The notes beneath the pieces were generated by a model. It had not been told where the DNA came from. It worked only from the letters and a program-made list of their open reading frames with translations, and made no database searches. Of a stretch of 64,000 nt of DNA, positions 26,430 to 34,420 are shown one piece after another. Each line of letters starts with the position of its first letter. Position 1 is the stretch's first letter. The DNA comes from Porticoccus sp964395715 (lineage in GTDB: Bacteria; Pseudomonadota; Gammaproteobacteria; Pseudomonadales; Porticoccaceae), in assembly GCA_964395715.1 (NCBI GenBank), contig CAYNAU010000002.1, positions 124,001 to 188,000 on the forward strand, in the 5' to 3' direction. The translations under genes and the position numbers were made by a program.

Positions 26430-27998
26430 TTAACGCAGCAGGGACAGGACAGTCTGCGGTACCTGATTAGCCTGGGCCAGTACAGAGGTGCCAGCTTGTT
26501 GCAGGATCTGTGCACGGGTCAGGTTGGATACTTCTACCGCGTAGTCAGCGTCTTCGATACGAGATCTTGCAGCTGACAGGTTGGTTGAAGTGGTTGCCAG
26601 GTTGGACACTGCCGATTCGAAGCGGTTTTGTGCCGCACCCAGTTCGGAGCGCAGTACGTCAACTTCTGTCAGCGCCGCATCCATAGCGGCCAGTGGGTCA
26701 ACGGTCAGTTGATCGCCCAGCGTTACTGCACCGGTTGTTTCGTCCACAGTGGCACTGTAGAAAACATCGTTACCGTCAGCATCTTCTCCCTGAACAATGT
26801 AGCCGCCGCTTTCCAGCGTATAAACCTGTGCACTGTCACCAACCAGGCCGGTATCCAGGCCGCTGGTGTCGATTGCTACACTGGGAGTAGGGTTGCTGAC
26901 GTCGGTCAGGTCCACGGTGTTCACGTTAGTTGTGCTGAAGGTGTTAGCTACGGTGCTGTCGTAATCCACCTGACCGTAGGTGGCAGAAGTGGCACTCAGG
27001 TCAACAGTGGCATCGTGGTAAGTGGCTCCACCGTCAAGGGTAACCACATATTCACCCAGTTCGTTAACATAGAGTTCGGGTGTAGCTGCGGTGTTGGCAT
27101 CCACAAAACTTCCGTTCTCCAGGTCGCCGGCATCAATGGTGACACCGCCGCCCACAGAAACACCGTCACCGGCAGTCACCTGGGTGTAATCTGTGCCCAC
27201 GTCTGTGGCTGTTACGTCACCACCACTACCATCACCAACCGCGGTGGTGGTATCGAATTCCAGTGCTCCCGTGGTGGAGTTGTAGGAGGCATTAAAGCCT
27301 TCTCCCGAGGTTGTGTTAACTACGATAATGGTGTCAGGCGCATCTGTATCCACATAGATGTCGTAAGCGGCGGCAGTAGCTCCGTCAACGAAGGTTGCAC
27401 TCTCAATGTTCAGAGAAGCGGGAACAGTTTCGGTAACAGGGGTGCTGCTGATTTCATCGCTTAATACTGTATTGTTTACCTGGAAGTCAGACAGGCCCAA
27501 TGTTGAGGCTGACATTTCACGCAAGCTCATGGTGATGGTCTCGCCATCATTAGCGCCTACCTGAATAGTCACACCCTGGTCACCGGCCAGAACTTTCACA
27601 CCGTTAAAGGACGTTTCTGCAGAGATACGATCGATCTCGTCCAGGCGCAGTGTAATTTCATTCTGGATGGAGGTAAGGTCGCTCTCGGAGTTGGTTTCGT
27701 TAGCCGCCTGTACAGCCAGCTCGCGAATCCGTTGCAGGTTGTCGTTGACCTGGTTGAGGGCACCTTCAGCCGTTTGTGAAATGGAAATACCATCGTTCGC
27801 GTTGCGTTGAGCCTGCATCAAACCAGTGATTTGAGATGAAATTCTGTTGGCGATAGCAAGGCCGGCAGCATCGTCTTTGGCGCTGTTGATACGCAGACCA
27901 GAAGACAAACGTTCCATGGCGGTGGATAAAGCGCTTTGTGAGCTTCCCAGATTTTTTTGGGCGACCAGCGCGGTGATGTTCGTATTGATAACTGACAT
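26430..27998 (-). CDS. fliC: Flagellin, filament subunit
   Basis: 522 residues. The N-terminal D0/D1 part (about 1-170; SVINTNITALVAQKNLGSSQ, ERLSSGLRINSAKDDAAGLA) and C-terminal part (about 430-522; LRSELGAAQNRFESAVSNLA, TRAQILQQAGTSVLAQANQV) are classical. The middle region (about 180-430) is rich in Thr, Ser, Asp and Gly, contains no Lys and no Arg, and has repeated beta-hairpin units like Salmonella D3 (FYSATVDETTGAVTL). It has its own sigma-28 promoter and terminator, and is the only flagellin gene in the window. Ser/Thr in the middle are likely glycosylation sites for the adjacent transferase. Confidence 0.97.
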   Translation of the reverse strand: MSVINTNITALVAQKNLGSSQSALSTAMERLSSGLRINSAKDDAAGLAIANRISSQITGLMQAQRNANDGISISQTAEGALNQVNDNLQRIRELAVQAANETNSESDLTSIQNEITLRLDEIDRISAETSFNGVKVLAGDQGVTIQVGANDGETITMSLREMSASTLGLSDFQVNNTVLSDEISSTPVTETVPASLNIESATFVDGATAAAYDIYVDTDAPDTIIVVNTTSGEGFNASYNSTTGALEFDTTTAVGDGSGGDVTATDVGTDYTQVTAGDGVSVGGGVTIDAGDLENGSFVDANTAATPELYVNELGEYVVTLDGGATYHDATVDLSATSATYGQVDYDSTVANTFSTTNVNTVDLTDVSNPTPSVAIDTSGLDTGLVGDSAQVYTLESGGYIVQGEDADGNDVFYSATVDETTGAVTLGDQLTVDPLAAMDAALTEVDVLRSELGAAQNRFESAVSNLATTSTNLSAARSRIEDADYAVEVSNLTRAQILQQAGTSVLAQANQVPQTVLSLLR

Positions 27999-28082
27999 GG
28001 TCGTATACCTTTGTTAAGTTAGTCGTTAACTTTTACGGAGATTTTGATCTCTGTATCAACGGCTAATCGGCCGTTACACAAT

Positions 28083-28109
28083 TCTTCGGCTGATCTGTGT
28101 TTTGCTTTA
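28083..28109 (-). promoter_or_regulatory. Sigma-28 promoter of fliC
   Basis: Minus strand: TAAAGCAA (28109-28102), 11-nt spacer, GCCGAAGA (28090-28083), 85 nt upstream of the fliC ATG. It is the expected class III flagellin promoter; the -10 deviates at two positions from GCCGATAA. Confidence 0.75.
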
Positions 28110-28178
28110 GGAACTTGGTGAATATTCCTTGAATCTGCTGTATTTTTTGTCAGTGTTCACGGTTCTGGAAGGATCCAC

Positions 28179-28205
28179 TAAAGAAACTGTCCCGCATGCC
28201 GAAAG
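28179..28205 (+). promoter_or_regulatory. Candidate sigma-28 promoter P1 of the PilZ-HD gene
   Basis: TAAAGAAA (28179-28186), 11-nt spacer, GCCGAAAG (28198-28205), 113 nt before the GTG start at 28319. It is divergent from the fliC promoter; the two -35 boxes are about 70 nt apart. Confidence 0.55.
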
Positions 28206-28234
28206 CACCGGGTTGTTCGCCGGGAAAATGATAA

Positions 28235-28261
28235 TAAAAAGTTTTGTAACGCGGCCGATGT
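28235..28261 (+). promoter_or_regulatory. Candidate sigma-28 promoter P2 of the PilZ-HD gene
   Basis: TAAAAAGT (28235-28242), 11-nt spacer, GCCGATGT (28254-28261), 57 nt before the GTG start. A second site in tandem with P1. One of the two may be fortuitous. Confidence 0.5.
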
Positions 28262-28318
28262 AGCTTTAATCAAGGCCATCTTCAGGTCTGTCGCGTTTTG
28301 CTATTTGGGAATATTTGA

Positions 28319-29998
28319 GTGGATCGTCAGCACGAAATCATTATCGAGGTTCAGGACAGTCCCGACAAAGTCGGTGCCTGGCTGGAACAGCTCATGCAGT
28401 CAGAAGGCGCCGATGTGCTGCTGGATGATGGCAACGATGTACCTGACGGCCTGGCACTCCCGGTTATATTAAAAGATGCCGAACCCGGCAACTGGGTGCT
28501 TCTTGATATCAGCTCGGCGCGGGGACTGTGGGATGAGCTGCAGGAGGAATGCAAGGTCAGGCTGGTGGGTCGCCGGGATCACAAGAATATACTCAGTTCG
28601 GCTCTGACGCCGGGCGAACGCTACCAGTCAGCGGGTAAAACCTACTGTTATGTCAGTTATCCCGAACAGTTCAAGGTGATGGTGAGACGCAATGCCTTCC
28701 GTGCAGAAATGCGAAAAGGGCTGGAGTGCACCGTGGAATTACACACTGACGGCGATCATGACCCCCTTTGCGGCAACCTCAAGGACCTCTCGGTAACCGG
28801 CTGCCAGGTGCAGTTTCCTGTCAAGGCAGTAAATACGCTGATTGATGAGTCATTACAGTTGCGCCTGAACTTCCGCTTCCCCAACGGCATGACACTGGAT
28901 ACGCTTGCGGAGTTGCGGCACCACAAGGTTGATGTTGCGGGCGGGGTGATCAATGCTGGTTTTGAGTTTGTGGCCGTTGCCACCGAGCAGAGTAAATCAC
29001 TCTGGTATTTTGTAAGAGAAATTGAGCGTGAATTTGCCCGTGGTGCGTCTGCAGGTCGTGAACTCAAGGCTTCAGCCCTGTTTGAACGCCAGTCGGGAAC
29101 ACGGCCTGTCAGGCCCAACAACCACAATCACTACGCCACTCCCATGGCGCGATTGCTCGGGCCAAGTGCCGACTATATAGCAACACTGATTCTCGCATTG
29201 AGAAGCGATGAAGATATAGACCCGATCCTGCTGTCCCGCCAGGCTGATCAATTACTGTCACTGCTTTCACGGGACCGTGAGGAGATGCTCTTTGCTGTGC
29301 ATTGCATCCACGATCAATCCCCGCTGGTGAGTCATTGCCTGGAGGTGGCGGTGCGACTGGCGGATATTGCTCGTACCCTGCACATGCCCCATGAAACGGT
29401 AAAAGCCATTGCAGCCTGCGGCATGATTCATGATCTCGGGATGGCTCTGCTGGAAAGTACTGATGATGAGGGACACAACCCGGCAGACTCGGCTATTCAT
29501 GTGCAATTACTCACCTCAAAGCTCACAAAATGCCGCTGGCTATCGGATGAGGTGATCAGGGAGCTGATCAAGCAGGTAAATGAACGAGCCGATGGCAGTG
29601 GTTACCCTCGGCGTTTGCGACTTGAGAATATCAGTGAACTGGGTCGCCTGGCTGCGGTTGTTGATACGGTCGCCACCCTGCGCAGTCACAACCATGCATC
29701 ATCGCCAATGACGGCAGACCAGGTATCCAGCTATTTTGAAGGGCACCAGCAACAGTTTGATCACAAGTGGTGTCGCTTTTACTTTCGCCATTTTGGCAGC
29801 ATTCCTATTGGCAGCCTGGTGCGTTTTGAGTCCGGCCTGTATGGCTGGGTAACGCGCCTTGATGACCACAAACAGATAAAAGCTGTGATTGGCGCCAATA
29901 CACCCACATTGCTCACAGCAGACAACCTCGGAGAAGAAATTGTCGGTGAAGCACTGTCAACCCTGGGCAAACCCAGAGAAGTGGTACGCCTCTTTTAA
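28319..29998 (+). CDS. YcgR-like PilZ protein fused to a degenerate HD-GYP-like domain
   Basis: 559 residues from a GTG. Residues about 1-115 resemble the YcgR N-terminal domain. About 120-240 form a PilZ domain with both c-di-GMP motifs intact: RNAFR (124-128) and DLSVTG (156-161). About 275-500 form an HD domain with HD at 371-372 (MIHDLG). The GYP motif is present (ADGSGYP, to 430), but the HHE of true HD-GYP enzymes reads VNE, so catalysis is doubtful. YcgR is a c-di-GMP-controlled flagellar brake acting on rotor and stator. Tandem sigma-28 sites and the position between fliC and fliD support a flagellar role. The PilZ-HD fusion is unusual. Confidence 0.82.
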   Translation: MDRQHEIIIEVQDSPDKVGAWLEQLMQSEGADVLLDDGNDVPDGLALPVILKDAEPGNWVLLDISSARGLWDELQEECKVRLVGRRDHKNILSSALTPGERYQSAGKTYCYVSYPEQFKVMVRRNAFRAEMRKGLECTVELHTDGDHDPLCGNLKDLSVTGCQVQFPVKAVNTLIDESLQLRLNFRFPNGMTLDTLAELRHHKVDVAGGVINAGFEFVAVATEQSKSLWYFVREIEREFARGASAGRELKASALFERQSGTRPVRPNNHNHYATPMARLLGPSADYIATLILALRSDEDIDPILLSRQADQLLSLLSRDREEMLFAVHCIHDQSPLVSHCLEVAVRLADIARTLHMPHETVKAIAACGMIHDLGMALLESTDDEGHNPADSAIHVQLLTSKLTKCRWLSDEVIRELIKQVNERADGSGYPRRLRLENISELGRLAAVVDTVATLRSHNHASSPMTADQVSSYFEGHQQQFDHKWCRFYFRHFGSIPIGSLVRFESGLYGWVTRLDDHKQIKAVIGANTPTLLTADNLGEEIVGEALSTLGKPREVVRLF

Positions 29999-30043
29999 TG
30001 GGCTGTAATCATTGATCACTATATTTGGCTAGGTACCATCAAT

Positions 30044-30056
30044 TGGACCTGGTCCA
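30044..30056. repeat. Short perfect palindrome upstream of fliD
   Basis: TGGACC-T-GGTCCA, centred 39 nt upstream of the fliD -35 box. It has the size of a small operator half-site pair; no regulator is identified. Confidence 0.3.
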
Positions 30057-30088
30057 CACTTTCTGCCCTCTCTTTCTGTTGTTCCCTC

Positions 30089-30115
30089 TAAATTTCCTCG
30101 AATCTGTGCCGATAA
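30089..30115 (+). promoter_or_regulatory. Sigma-28 promoter of fliD
   Basis: TAAATTTC (30089-30096), 11-nt spacer, perfect -10 GCCGATAA (30108-30115). The start of transcription is expected near 30122, giving a 65-nt leader that contains a strong hairpin. Confidence 0.75.
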
Positions 30116-30128
30116 ACTGTATGTAACG

Positions 30129-30162
30129 GGGCCTGTAGTGGATAAACCCGCACTACGGGCCC
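30129..30162 (+). other. 12-bp stem-loop in the fliD mRNA leader
   Basis: Arm 30129-30140 (GGGCCTGTAGTG) pairs with 30151-30162 (CACTACGGGCCC) with one G-U and a 10-nt loop. It lies between the sigma-28 start site and the ribosome site (GAGAGGA at 30176-30182). No T-run follows, so it is not a classical terminator. It may stabilise the mRNA or be a binding site for an RNA regulator. Confidence 0.65.
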
Positions 30163-30186
30163 TTACTACCAAGCAGAGAGGACAAC

Positions 30187-31533
30187 ATGGCTACTATCAG
30201 CGCACTGGGAATTGGATCTGGTCTGGACCTGAATGGGTTGCTCGATCAACTTGACGCCGCTGAAAGAGAAAAGCTGGTTCCTATCGTCAGGGCGAAAAAA
30301 AGCTACGAAGCCAAGATTTCCGCCTACGGAACGTTAAGATCTGCATTGGCACAGTTTCAAAGTGCCGCCAATAAACTCGACAAGGCCGGGTTGTTCGATT
30401 CAGTCAAAAGTAGTGTGGCAGGAACTGCACTCACGGCTGCTGCGGGTGACGGCGCACAGATTGGTACGTATCAGGTTGAAGTCAGTCAGTTGGCCCGCGC
30501 CTACAGCGTGGCGACAGTGGGTATCGCTGACAAAACTGAAGATCTCGGTGCTGGTACGGTGACCATCAATCTCGCCAACGGCGACAGTTTTTCCGTTGAA
30601 CTGACCAGCGAGTTCAGTTCACTCAAGGATGTTCGTGACAAAATTAACGCACTGGATGCCGGTGTGAACGCCTCCATTGTCAATGATGGCAGCGGCACAC
30701 CTTACCGCCTGGCGCTGAGTTCTTCCGAAACCGGCACCGATTCCGCAATTGCATCGGTTGATTTCGGGGCCCTGGCGACATCCCTGTCGCTGGACGCAAC
30801 CACAGAAGTTACACCCCTGAATGCCATGGCTAAAGTCAATGGCGTGGATGTTGTCAGCCAGTCCAACCAACTGGAGGAAGCGATAGAGGGAATGACCCTG
30901 GTATTGGCCGAGGAGGGCAGCGCCACGATTTCTGTGACCAGCGATACCGAAACACTGAAAAAATCTGTGATGGACTTTGTCGAGTCCTACAACAAGCTTC
31001 AGGAGAGCATGGCAGAGCTGACGGCCTATAACTCGGAGACGGGTGACGCCGGCAAACTGCTCGGTGACAGTACCACGCGCTCTGTTGAGTCCCGGTTGCG
31101 CAATGTCTTTATTGACGGAGTTTCTGAGGGAGAATTGCAGCAACTATCCGATATTGGCATCTCCCTGCAACTGGATGGTTCCCTGGAAGTGAATGAAGAT
31201 ACTCTGGACGATCTGTTGGTCTCAGACCGACGTGCCCTGGGTTCATTCTTCGCTGGCAGTGGTGACAGTGACGGTTTTGCCGACAAGCTCGATACCACGC
31301 TGGACACCATTCTCAAAGATAACGGGTTGCTGAAAACAGCCACTAACGGGCTGGATTCACGTATAGATAGCCTGGATGACCAATATGACAGGGTGGATCA
31401 GAACATTGCCCGTACCATTGCCAGATATCAGACCCAGTTTGGTCAACTCGATAGCACCATTGGTCGGATGAATTCCACCAGCAGCTATATTGCCCAGCAG
31501 TTTGACATACTAAATGCACAGCTAAATCAATAG
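30187..31533 (+). CDS. fliD: FliD, filament cap
   Basis: 448 residues (468 in E. coli). N-terminal signature ISALGIGSGLDLNGLLDQLD with KISAYGTLRSALAQFQSAAN, a flagellin_IN-like segment near 100-130, and the C-terminal FliD domain with LDSRIDSLDDQYDRVDQNIA and FGQLDSTIGRMNSTSSYIAQ, both coiled-coil. Five copies cap the filament and promote FliC folding. It heads fliD-fliS-fliT-fliK2-flhX, driven by sigma-28. Confidence 0.96.
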   Translation: MATISALGIGSGLDLNGLLDQLDAAEREKLVPIVRAKKSYEAKISAYGTLRSALAQFQSAANKLDKAGLFDSVKSSVAGTALTAAAGDGAQIGTYQVEVSQLARAYSVATVGIADKTEDLGAGTVTINLANGDSFSVELTSEFSSLKDVRDKINALDAGVNASIVNDGSGTPYRLALSSSETGTDSAIASVDFGALATSLSLDATTEVTPLNAMAKVNGVDVVSQSNQLEEAIEGMTLVLAEEGSATISVTSDTETLKKSVMDFVESYNKLQESMAELTAYNSETGDAGKLLGDSTTRSVESRLRNVFIDGVSEGELQQLSDIGISLQLDGSLEVNEDTLDDLLVSDRRALGSFFAGSGDSDGFADKLDTTLDTILKDNGLLKTATNGLDSRIDSLDDQYDRVDQNIARTIARYQTQFGQLDSTIGRMNSTSSYIAQQFDILNAQLNQ

Positions 31534-31574
31534 ATTAAAAACGAAACCTAATAATATTGTTTAAGGATATGGCA

Positions 31575-31994
31575 ATGAATACCTTACAGCGCTCACCCAG
31601 ACCTATACGCGGTGCCAATGCTTACGCAAATGTTGGCGTGGAAAGTGGCGTCATGTCAGCCGACCCACACCAGCTGATTGTGATGTTGTTTGATGGCGTC
31701 GAAACTGTTCTGCGCAATGCCCGTGTGTATATGCAGGATGGCAATATCGTTGAAAAGGGAAAGGCGATTTCCAAAGCCATTGATATCGTCAACCAGGGAC
31801 TTCTGGCTGCCCTGGACCAGGAACAGGGTGGCGATGTTGCCAAAAACCTGGCGCGTATTTATGAATATGTTGGCAACCTGCTACTTCGCGCCAACCTCAA
31901 TAACGATATCGAGTTGTTAATCGAGGCTGAGCAGCTGCTTTCTCATATTGGTTCGGCTTGGCGCGAGATTGGCGCACGGGCTGAGGCAGTCTAG
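31575..31994 (+). CDS. fliS: FliS, flagellin export chaperone
   Basis: 139 residues from the ATG at 31575, which has AAGGA at the proper distance; an ATG at 31569 and a TTG at 31557 are also in frame. Conserved FliS segments: YANVGVESGVMSADPHQLIV, MLFDGVETVLRNARVYMQDG, KGKAISKAIDIVNQGLLAAL. FliS binds the flagellin C-terminus in the cytoplasm, prevents premature polymerisation and delivers it to FlhA. Confidence 0.95.
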   Translation: MNTLQRSPRPIRGANAYANVGVESGVMSADPHQLIVMLFDGVETVLRNARVYMQDGNIVEKGKAISKAIDIVNQGLLAALDQEQGGDVAKNLARIYEYVGNLLLRANLNNDIELLIEAEQLLSHIGSAWREIGARAEAV

Positions 31995-32019
31995 GCATCA
32001 AAACACCGGGTATACTGCT

Positions 32020-32385
32020 ATGATTGACATGACGCCTGATAAATTATTCGAAATGTACGGTCAGTTGCTGAATCACTCAACAAAAATGCTGACATGGGCC
32101 AGAGAGAACCGCTGGGTGGCACTTATCTCCGAAGAGGCTGAATATGTTTCAACGCTGGACCGCATATCTCATGCGGAGTCGGCATTGTCCTTATCGTCGG
32201 ACCACCATGTGAGCAAATCGCTGGTCATGGAAGAGATACTGTCTAAAAATGAAGAAACCTATCGTCGACTCCTGACCAGGCGACTGGAGTTGAGCATGAT
32301 GCTGGAAGAGGCCGAACTCAAGACAGAGACTTTTGTCGTTGAGCAATTCGCGGATTCTTCGAGTGGTCATCCACAGATGCAATAA
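32020..32385 (+). CDS. fliT: FliT-like chaperone of FliD
   Basis: 121 residues, the E. coli FliT length, all helical (LFEMYGQLLNHSTKMLTWAR, LTRRLELSMMLEEAELKTET). FliT binds FliD and, in enteric bacteria, also FlhC, giving feedback on FlhDC; both partners are encoded nearby. Sequence conservation in this family is low, so the call leans on length, helix content and position directly after fliS (25 nt). Confidence 0.8.
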   Translation: MIDMTPDKLFEMYGQLLNHSTKMLTWARENRWVALISEEAEYVSTLDRISHAESALSLSSDHHVSKSLVMEEILSKNEETYRRLLTRRLELSMMLEEAELKTETFVVEQFADSSSGHPQMQ

Positions 32386-32394
32386 CCGTCTGCA

Positions 32395-33552
32395 ATGAGT
32401 GGTCTGACGCCGATTCTTGATACGCTGTTGCACCAGGTATTGGGTAAGCGTGTCGACATTCAGCCGGAAAAAAGCACCAATCAGCCAGTCAGCGAAGTCA
32501 CCGCTTCGGACCCGGCCCGTGCCGTAAAGAGCGATTCCCGGCTCGACCCAAGATTGCTCGAGCCAGGGGTCAAGTTTACCGAGAAAGTGGCGTCGGGTAG
32601 TGCCTCAACCTCACAGACGCAAACCCCGGCATCACCGACATCCCCCTCATCAGCAAATCCTGCAGCTGACCTCCGCATGAGCGCGACCGCCAGACTGCTA
32701 TCGAATCTGCTTACTGAAAAACCGCTGCTGGAATCAGCCATCCGACCGGATAGAACCATGCTGCCATCAGGACAGGCAGAGGTATTTACACCCACAAGGG
32801 TTGCCCAACAAATTCAGCAAAGTATTCGGGAGAGTGGCCTGTTTTACGAATCGCACCTGGACAAATGGTTCAATGGCAAGCTGTCAGTTGAGCATCTGTC
32901 CCGCGAACCACAGATGCAGCTTTTCAAGCTTGTGCGACAATCAGCCGGGGAAAGCGTCGGTACCGCCAGTGGTGGTAACGCGACGAATCCCTCTACAACC
33001 CCGGAACAGCAGCCACAAGCCCCAAGACTAGGGGCTATTCTATCGATGCTGGTCAACCCCCGTAAGTACATGCCGGTCACTCCGACCCCAACCATGGATG
33101 CTGAACCTGTAATGGACAACGGTGATCAGACATCGTCCCGCCATGTGAAAGACATGGGGTCCGAGTTGCAGACTATCGTCCGTCATCAGCTGGAACTGCT
33201 TGGAACCCCGGTATTGCGCTGGGAAGGTGAAATTACCACGGGTATGTTTTTACAGATGAATATACATCCGCCCGAAGATGAGTATCTCCAGCGGGACGAT
33301 CAACAGGGTGAAGACAACCAGCAGGAACCACAGCCCTGGCAGTCTGACCTGAACCTTACACTGCCGAACCTGGGTGCGGTGTATATCAAGCTGTCCCTTC
33401 GTGCTCACCATCTATCTCTGGATATCGTGCCCGCAAGTGCGGAGGCGAGGGCGCTGATAGAGGCCAACCTGGATGATTTTACCCAAAGGATGAAAGATCG
33501 TGGCTTTGAACAGCCTGCGATTGCCGTCAAAGCGAGAAATGATGATGGCTGA
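32395..33552 (+). CDS. Second FliK-like protein (hook-length-control C-terminal domain)
   Basis: 385 residues. The N-terminal 130 residues are Ser/Thr/Pro-rich and disordered. A middle helical part (about 140-190) reads QQIQQSIRESGLFYESHLDK. The last 70 residues (SDLNLTLPNLGAVYIKLSLR, SAEARALIEANLDDFTQRMK) match the Flg_hook fold of FliK. The gene overlaps the FlhX-like gene and follows fliT by 9 nt. Such FliK-like/FlhB-like pairs occur in other gammaproteobacteria; their exact role is not settled. This is not the main FliK, which lies at 14609. Confidence 0.75.
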   Translation: MSGLTPILDTLLHQVLGKRVDIQPEKSTNQPVSEVTASDPARAVKSDSRLDPRLLEPGVKFTEKVASGSASTSQTQTPASPTSPSSANPAADLRMSATARLLSNLLTEKPLLESAIRPDRTMLPSGQAEVFTPTRVAQQIQQSIRESGLFYESHLDKWFNGKLSVEHLSREPQMQLFKLVRQSAGESVGTASGGNATNPSTTPEQQPQAPRLGAILSMLVNPRKYMPVTPTPTMDAEPVMDNGDQTSSRHVKDMGSELQTIVRHQLELLGTPVLRWEGEITTGMFLQMNIHPPEDEYLQRDDQQGEDNQQEPQPWQSDLNLTLPNLGAVYIKLSLRAHHLSLDIVPASAEARALIEANLDDFTQRMKDRGFEQPAIAVKARNDDG

Positions 33553-33814
33553 CGATCATTCACCGGAACGTCGCAGCGCAGTGGCACTGGCCTATCGCGA
33601 TGGCGATATAGCCCCCAAAGTTGTAGCCAAGGGCTATGGCACCATGGCCGAACGGATTATAGAAGAGGCCAGACGCTGCGATATATTTGTCCACGACTCA
33701 CCTGAGCTGGTAGCTCTGCTGATGGGACTGAAACTGGACGAAGCCATCCCCGAAGAACTCTATATGGTGATCGCCGAGTTGCTGGTCTGGTTAAAACAGC
33801 TTGATCACCAGTGA
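33542..33814 (+). CDS. FlhX: stand-alone FlhB C-terminal (post-cleavage) domain
   Basis: About 90 residues; ATG 33539, 33542 and 33545 are adjacent in-frame candidates, all overlapping the fliK2 end. The sequence AVALAYRDGDIAPKVVAKGY aligns with FlhB just after its autocleavage site NPTH (here in flhB: AVALKYDENRMAAPRVVAKG), and ELYMVIAELLVWL matches the FlhB end. It lacks NPTH and all membrane segments, so it mimics the cleaved FlhB-CC fragment, as described for H. pylori FlhX, which can replace FlhB-CC. The pairing with FliK2 suggests a role in substrate switching. Confidence 0.85.
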   Translation: MMADDHSPERRSAVALAYRDGDIAPKVVAKGYGTMAERIIEEARRCDIFVHDSPELVALLMGLKLDEAIPEELYMVIAELLVWLKQLDHQ

Positions 33815-34076
33815 CCCCCGGATTGAATCTGGCAGAACCATCGTGTGATTTGGTTCGCAGACCTCTTGATGACTAACACTGTTTTTTTAATAGTGTTCAA
33901 TGTATCCTAATCTGCGCTTCATACAGGCATTTTTTTGTTCTGAGTGGATAGCTCCTAGAGCAATAGTGTGTGATCCAGTAGGGCATATCGTGTTGTAATC
34001 TTGATGCATCCAGCTGCCGGGTCGACTTCATTAATTATGACAACTAAGCTTGCCAGGTTAGCTACAAGAGTAACAA
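33815..34076 (+). promoter_or_regulatory. flhDC upstream region with two inverted repeats
   Basis: 262 nt without a gene, AT-rich, in front of flhD. It contains GAACCA-N10-TGGTTC (33835-33856) and AACACT-N11-AGTGTT (33875-33897), two dyads of similar size about 20 nt apart, plus two T-runs. They could be operators for whatever controls the master regulator. No sigma-28 site is present, as expected for a class I gene. Confidence 0.4.
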
Positions 34077-34394
34077 ATGATTGATGATGACACGCTGAGT
34101 GAAATCAGAGAGCTCAATATGACTTACCTGCTCCTGGCAAAACAATTGCTCAGCGAAGATAAGGAAGCAGGAATGTTTCGGCTGGGAATGGATGAAGCCA
34201 TGGCGGATTACATCCTCTCCCTCACAGCAAAAAAACTCAGTCAGTTATCTCGCACCAATCAACTGCTTTTCACCTTCCGTTTTGATGATGCATCATTACT
34301 GGATGCATCCATCAACAGCCACCGCGACTATCTGTCCACACCGAATCACCACACCATGTTGCTCGCGTCAAAATCCGCTCAGAATAATGACTGA
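34077..34394 (+). CDS. flhD: FlhD, flagellar master regulator subunit
   Basis: 105 residues (116 in E. coli). It aligns well with enteric FlhD: EIRELNMTYLLLAKQLLSED, AGMFRLGMDEAMADYILSLT, SRTNQLLFTFRFD. It has no Cys, so the inter-subunit disulfide of E. coli FlhD (Cys65) cannot form. FlhD dimers join FlhC into the FlhD4C2 activator of class II flagellar promoters with sigma-70. flhC follows after 26 nt. Confidence 0.96.
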   Translation: MIDDDTLSEIRELNMTYLLLAKQLLSEDKEAGMFRLGMDEAMADYILSLTAKKLSQLSRTNQLLFTFRFDDASLLDASINSHRDYLSTPNHHTMLLASKSAQNND

Positions 34395-34420
34395 GCCACT
34401 GTGGAGCACTGAGGGCTGAT

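Noticed and set aside
26628..27464. 278-codon plus-strand frame antisense to fliC
   Set aside because: It is a shadow of the repetitive, Thr/Gly/Val-rich flagellin middle; no ribosome site and no recognisable product.
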